Origin: Stratiolaelaps scimitus | Taxonomy: Eukaryota > Arthropoda > Arachnida > Mesostigmata > Laelapidae | Direction of reading: 5' to 3' | Assembly (NCBI GenBank): GCA_019614645.1 | Contig: JABWDB010000009.1 | Coordinates: forward strand, 4,693,501-4,757,500 | Length of the DNA: 64,000 nt | Part shown: positions 61,267-64,000 of the stretch, piece after piece | How positions within the stretch are numbered: position 1 is the first letter of the stretch | How the letters are laid out: each line of letters starts with the position of its first letter | Notes under the pieces: generated by a model | Seen by the model: the letters and a program-made list of their open reading frames with translations, nothing else | What the model was told of the DNA's origin: nothing | Database searches by the model: none | Made by a program: the position numbers and the translations under genes

Positions 61267-64000
61267 TGTTTATAAATTGCGGCTGCTGCCAGCGCCTTGG
61301 TTGCTGTTGACAAGGCGCGTTCGTGAAACGCGCACAGGTTATCCATACCGCGGCATCGTTGGTCGCTCGCTCCTGACGTAGTTTGTGTGTCGGCCAATAT
61401 CAAAACGGATCAAAATGATGTATAGCTTCATCGCAGATCCGATCTCGTCGAACACAAACTCTTCGACAGTCGAACCGCAAACGACCCCAAATGCGCCACG
61501 GTTATATGTTGACTGATCGGCGTCCGCAAAGCAGCTTTACAAAGACGTCATATGCTCGTCAGTGATCGGCAGTGATCATTGGCTAAGAATTGGCCAGAAA
61601 CGCACTCAACAGTGCAACAGTGTATTAGCTTTCGTTTGACGTCGGATTTGAGAGCGTGCTTCTTACACAGGACGGCACACACGCCTGCCTGTGGCTAACA
61701 TCACCGTTGGCGACCGCCATCAACAGTTTCCAAAGGACTAGGGCAGAGTCTGCACCTTGCAAACGAACGAGGCAGGGGACGTCTGTGATTCTACGTTTGA
61801 TTCTTTGCTGTGTCTACCTCGAAACGCGTTTGATTTGATAGGGCGCATTCACGAAGTGCAATAGGCTCGTCAAACAGAGATAGGCAGATGGTGAGAGGAG
61901 ATTATTCAGCCGGGCTGTACACAGGTCTGCCGCTAGGCCGTGAGCGAATACTGAGCCTTCCTCTTATAACGCTTGTTCTGCAAAGATTAAGATTAAGCAC
62001 GGTCTTCGTAAGTATGGTGGTATCTACTGCGCCTGTACTGCTAAAATTGCGGGAGCTCTAATTGTTAGCCAAATTTGTAAATGGCCATTGCAATTACGAG
62101 TGAGTTGCCCCTGGTATACGTAGTCACTAAACGTCATTGAAAACGAGCGTCGATAATAGTTTTCGGTTGGCGATATTTCCACTCATGTCTCGATCTTTAC
62201 GGTCTGTGGGTTTCCGTTCGTTAGAGAACATAGGTAAGGCCTATATTCTCTCCTAACCCCTCGGTTTGAAGCCTAGGCGCCGAACAGGCTCCTTCCTTAA
62301 CCTGCACATAGATGACGACCGTCAAACACGATCTCATAAAACTACTACGATAATTCCAAGACGAGACGAGCTAAGAACGTCCTCGGCAGACAGTCGATTT
62401 TCGCCAAGAGAAATTGTGAGCCACATTTGAGTCTATAGCGGCGGAATCTTGATAGGGAGCTACCTGTCTAGGATGATATTTTTCTTTTTGTTGATCTAAA
62501 CTATCCACCAATCATCTATAATACATAGATCGCTCCTCGCTATCATGTTTGTCCACGTTACGCAATTGCCATTGTTGAGCCACTTATTATTGTTGCAGCT
62601 CTCGTGCACGATTAGGATTGCTTTTGTTACTGCTGCTGCTGCTGCTGTTGATCCATATCGTTGTGTCGGGGTTAAACACCAATGCTGATTTAAGCCATTC
62701 GACAGCGCATGGAGCATTCGAGCCTGTTCCTTGTTCACTGCCGACACTACAACATTAGCGCGGCCATGCGCTCGCATGATTGTGCCGTATAGACGAGTCG
62801 CAGAATCGGTTGCTGCTGCCGTCAACAGCAGCAGCAGCAGCAGAGTAGGCGGTAGCTGATGGCTGCAGAAGCAGCGGCAAAAAGGCAGATACCGTAACAG
62901 GCTCCGTTGATATTTCTTCGGACGACGACGACGACGACGCACTCTCACAGTCACTCACGCACGCACGGCTTTGCACACATCAGCAACAAAGCACATGACG
63001 ACGGCGGCGGCGGCGGCGGCGCTGACGGACGCGGGGCTGATTCGCAACAATCGCGCCACATGACGGTCACCGCCCCCCCGCCCCTGATCTGCGATCTCTA
63101 GTTGAAAATGTAATGTCGAACTAAATGGGTCCCATAAAACGAAATGAGAAAAAATATACAAGGCGTGCGTACCCCGCTACTACAGCAACAACAACAACAA
63201 CTACTGCAATAGCAACTGCTGCCACTAATATCACGGTGATGATAACGACGCCGCCGACGACGACAGCATCAACAACAGCGACTACCAGTTCTGCCATTTC
63301 TGCTGAGATCAATAAGCCGCTGTACTTTTGCCATGATTACAATATTACCACGAATAGTGCCGCCGAAGCTACCGGGGCAGCCAGTGAGGACGAAGTGATC
63401 GGATCGATGGACTGAGTCAGCCGGTCGATCGATCGATTGATCGGCCGGCAGCGACAAGGGACAAGGGACATGTTGATAGGTACGCTTGCTTGCTCGTTCC
63501 TCGCTCCCACTGGCAGCCTATAGTGTGATTTTGCCCCATACTCAACGATTGCGACTCGTGTTGGCGTTATCGCTGGCGTCGTTCGCGCTTGTGTGCGCCA
63601 GCAGAGATACGGCGTGCGGTTCAAGGTGGCGCGGCTGGCTCCCACTCGAATCGAACAGCAAACGCGCCGCTGCGCCAACGTCGCGAAGGATGGACGTCAA
63701 AAAACGACGCCACGCCACACGAGTTGTTTGTACGTTTGTGTGCGCGAGCGTGCGTGTGTGTGTATGTATGCACGGTGCGGTGTTTGCAAAACGAGATGGG
63801 CCGGTCTGGGCACGATGTTGTTAACTAATCGTTGTGTTGATGTTGTTGTTGATATTTTTGTCGCTGTGGCTGCCGCCGACACAACGGTGGTGCTGGCAGC
63901 AGAAGCAGCAGTAACAACGGCAGCACCATCTCAGATACGGAGGAACTGTCCGTGAACGGGTGAATGTAACTAGACAATCAAGATAAGATGAGAATGCCGG

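Larger units (their letters stand above)
59988..64000. other. Non-coding stretch at the right edge
   Basis: No certain exon. It contains (CT)n at 60739-60759, (TA)n at 61145-61161 and 61248-61266, a CTG tract at about 62629-62650, CAG at about 62827-62842 and GAC/GGC tracts at 62925-63020. An 84-codon ATG frame at 60095..60349 has plausible composition but lacks a good acceptor and recognisable motifs. The GC-rich 62.7-63.9 kb block is open on both strands and is dominated by trinucleotide repeats. Confidence 0.45.

Noticed and set aside
63125..63415. Thr/Ala-rich 96-codon frame
   Set aside because: Dominated by ACA/ACG/ACT triplets and open on the opposite strand as poly-Val; simple repeat DNA.

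Overview
The window reads as arthropod nuclear DNA. It holds an aristaless/ARX-type homeodomain exon with eukaryotic splice sites, a mariner transposon, a non-LTR retrotransposon remnant, and very many short microsatellites: (TA)n, (GA)n, CAA/CAG and mononucleotide runs. There are no bacterial gene arrays. A parasitiform mite or similar chelicerate would fit (moderate GC, few transposons, C/G-ending codons in the clear exon), but species is an inference I cannot settle from the sequence.

Layout. From 1 to about 13.48 kb is most likely the interior of an intron of the homeobox gene, which lies on the minus strand; the homeodomain exon ends at 13480 with a consensus donor and I could not find its continuation downstream. 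A 1.22-kb degenerate mariner copy (5965..7185) sits in this intron, as does a candidate signal-peptide leader exon on the opposite strand (5433..5565). The homeodomain exon is 13480..13819. A phase-compatible candidate first coding exon is at 14507..14603. From 14.6 to 36 kb I see no certain gene: GC-rich islands with open frames on both strands alternate with AT-rich sequence and microsatellites. A candidate coding segment lies at 36.05..36.57 kb, interrupted by one in-frame TAG inside a perfect hairpin. A LINE remnant, endonuclease then truncated reverse transcriptase, occupies 38934..40862 on the minus strand. The rest (41..64 kb) is again gene-poor, with an 85-bp (AT)n tract at 45.5 kb, a candidate minus-strand terminal exon at 57957..58172 and a two-exon candidate secreted-protein N-terminus at 59444..59987.

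How it fits together. The only gene recognised with certainty is the aristaless/ARX-like transcription factor; its exons in this window encode the N-terminal region and the first half of the homeodomain. The long gene-poor flanks are what one expects around a developmental regulator. The most unusual pattern is a set of at least seven unrelated, near-perfect inverted repeats with very short loops, plus a (TA)n tract roughly every 2-3 kb in the AT-richer parts. No tRNA, rRNA, CRISPR array or prokaryotic feature was recognised.
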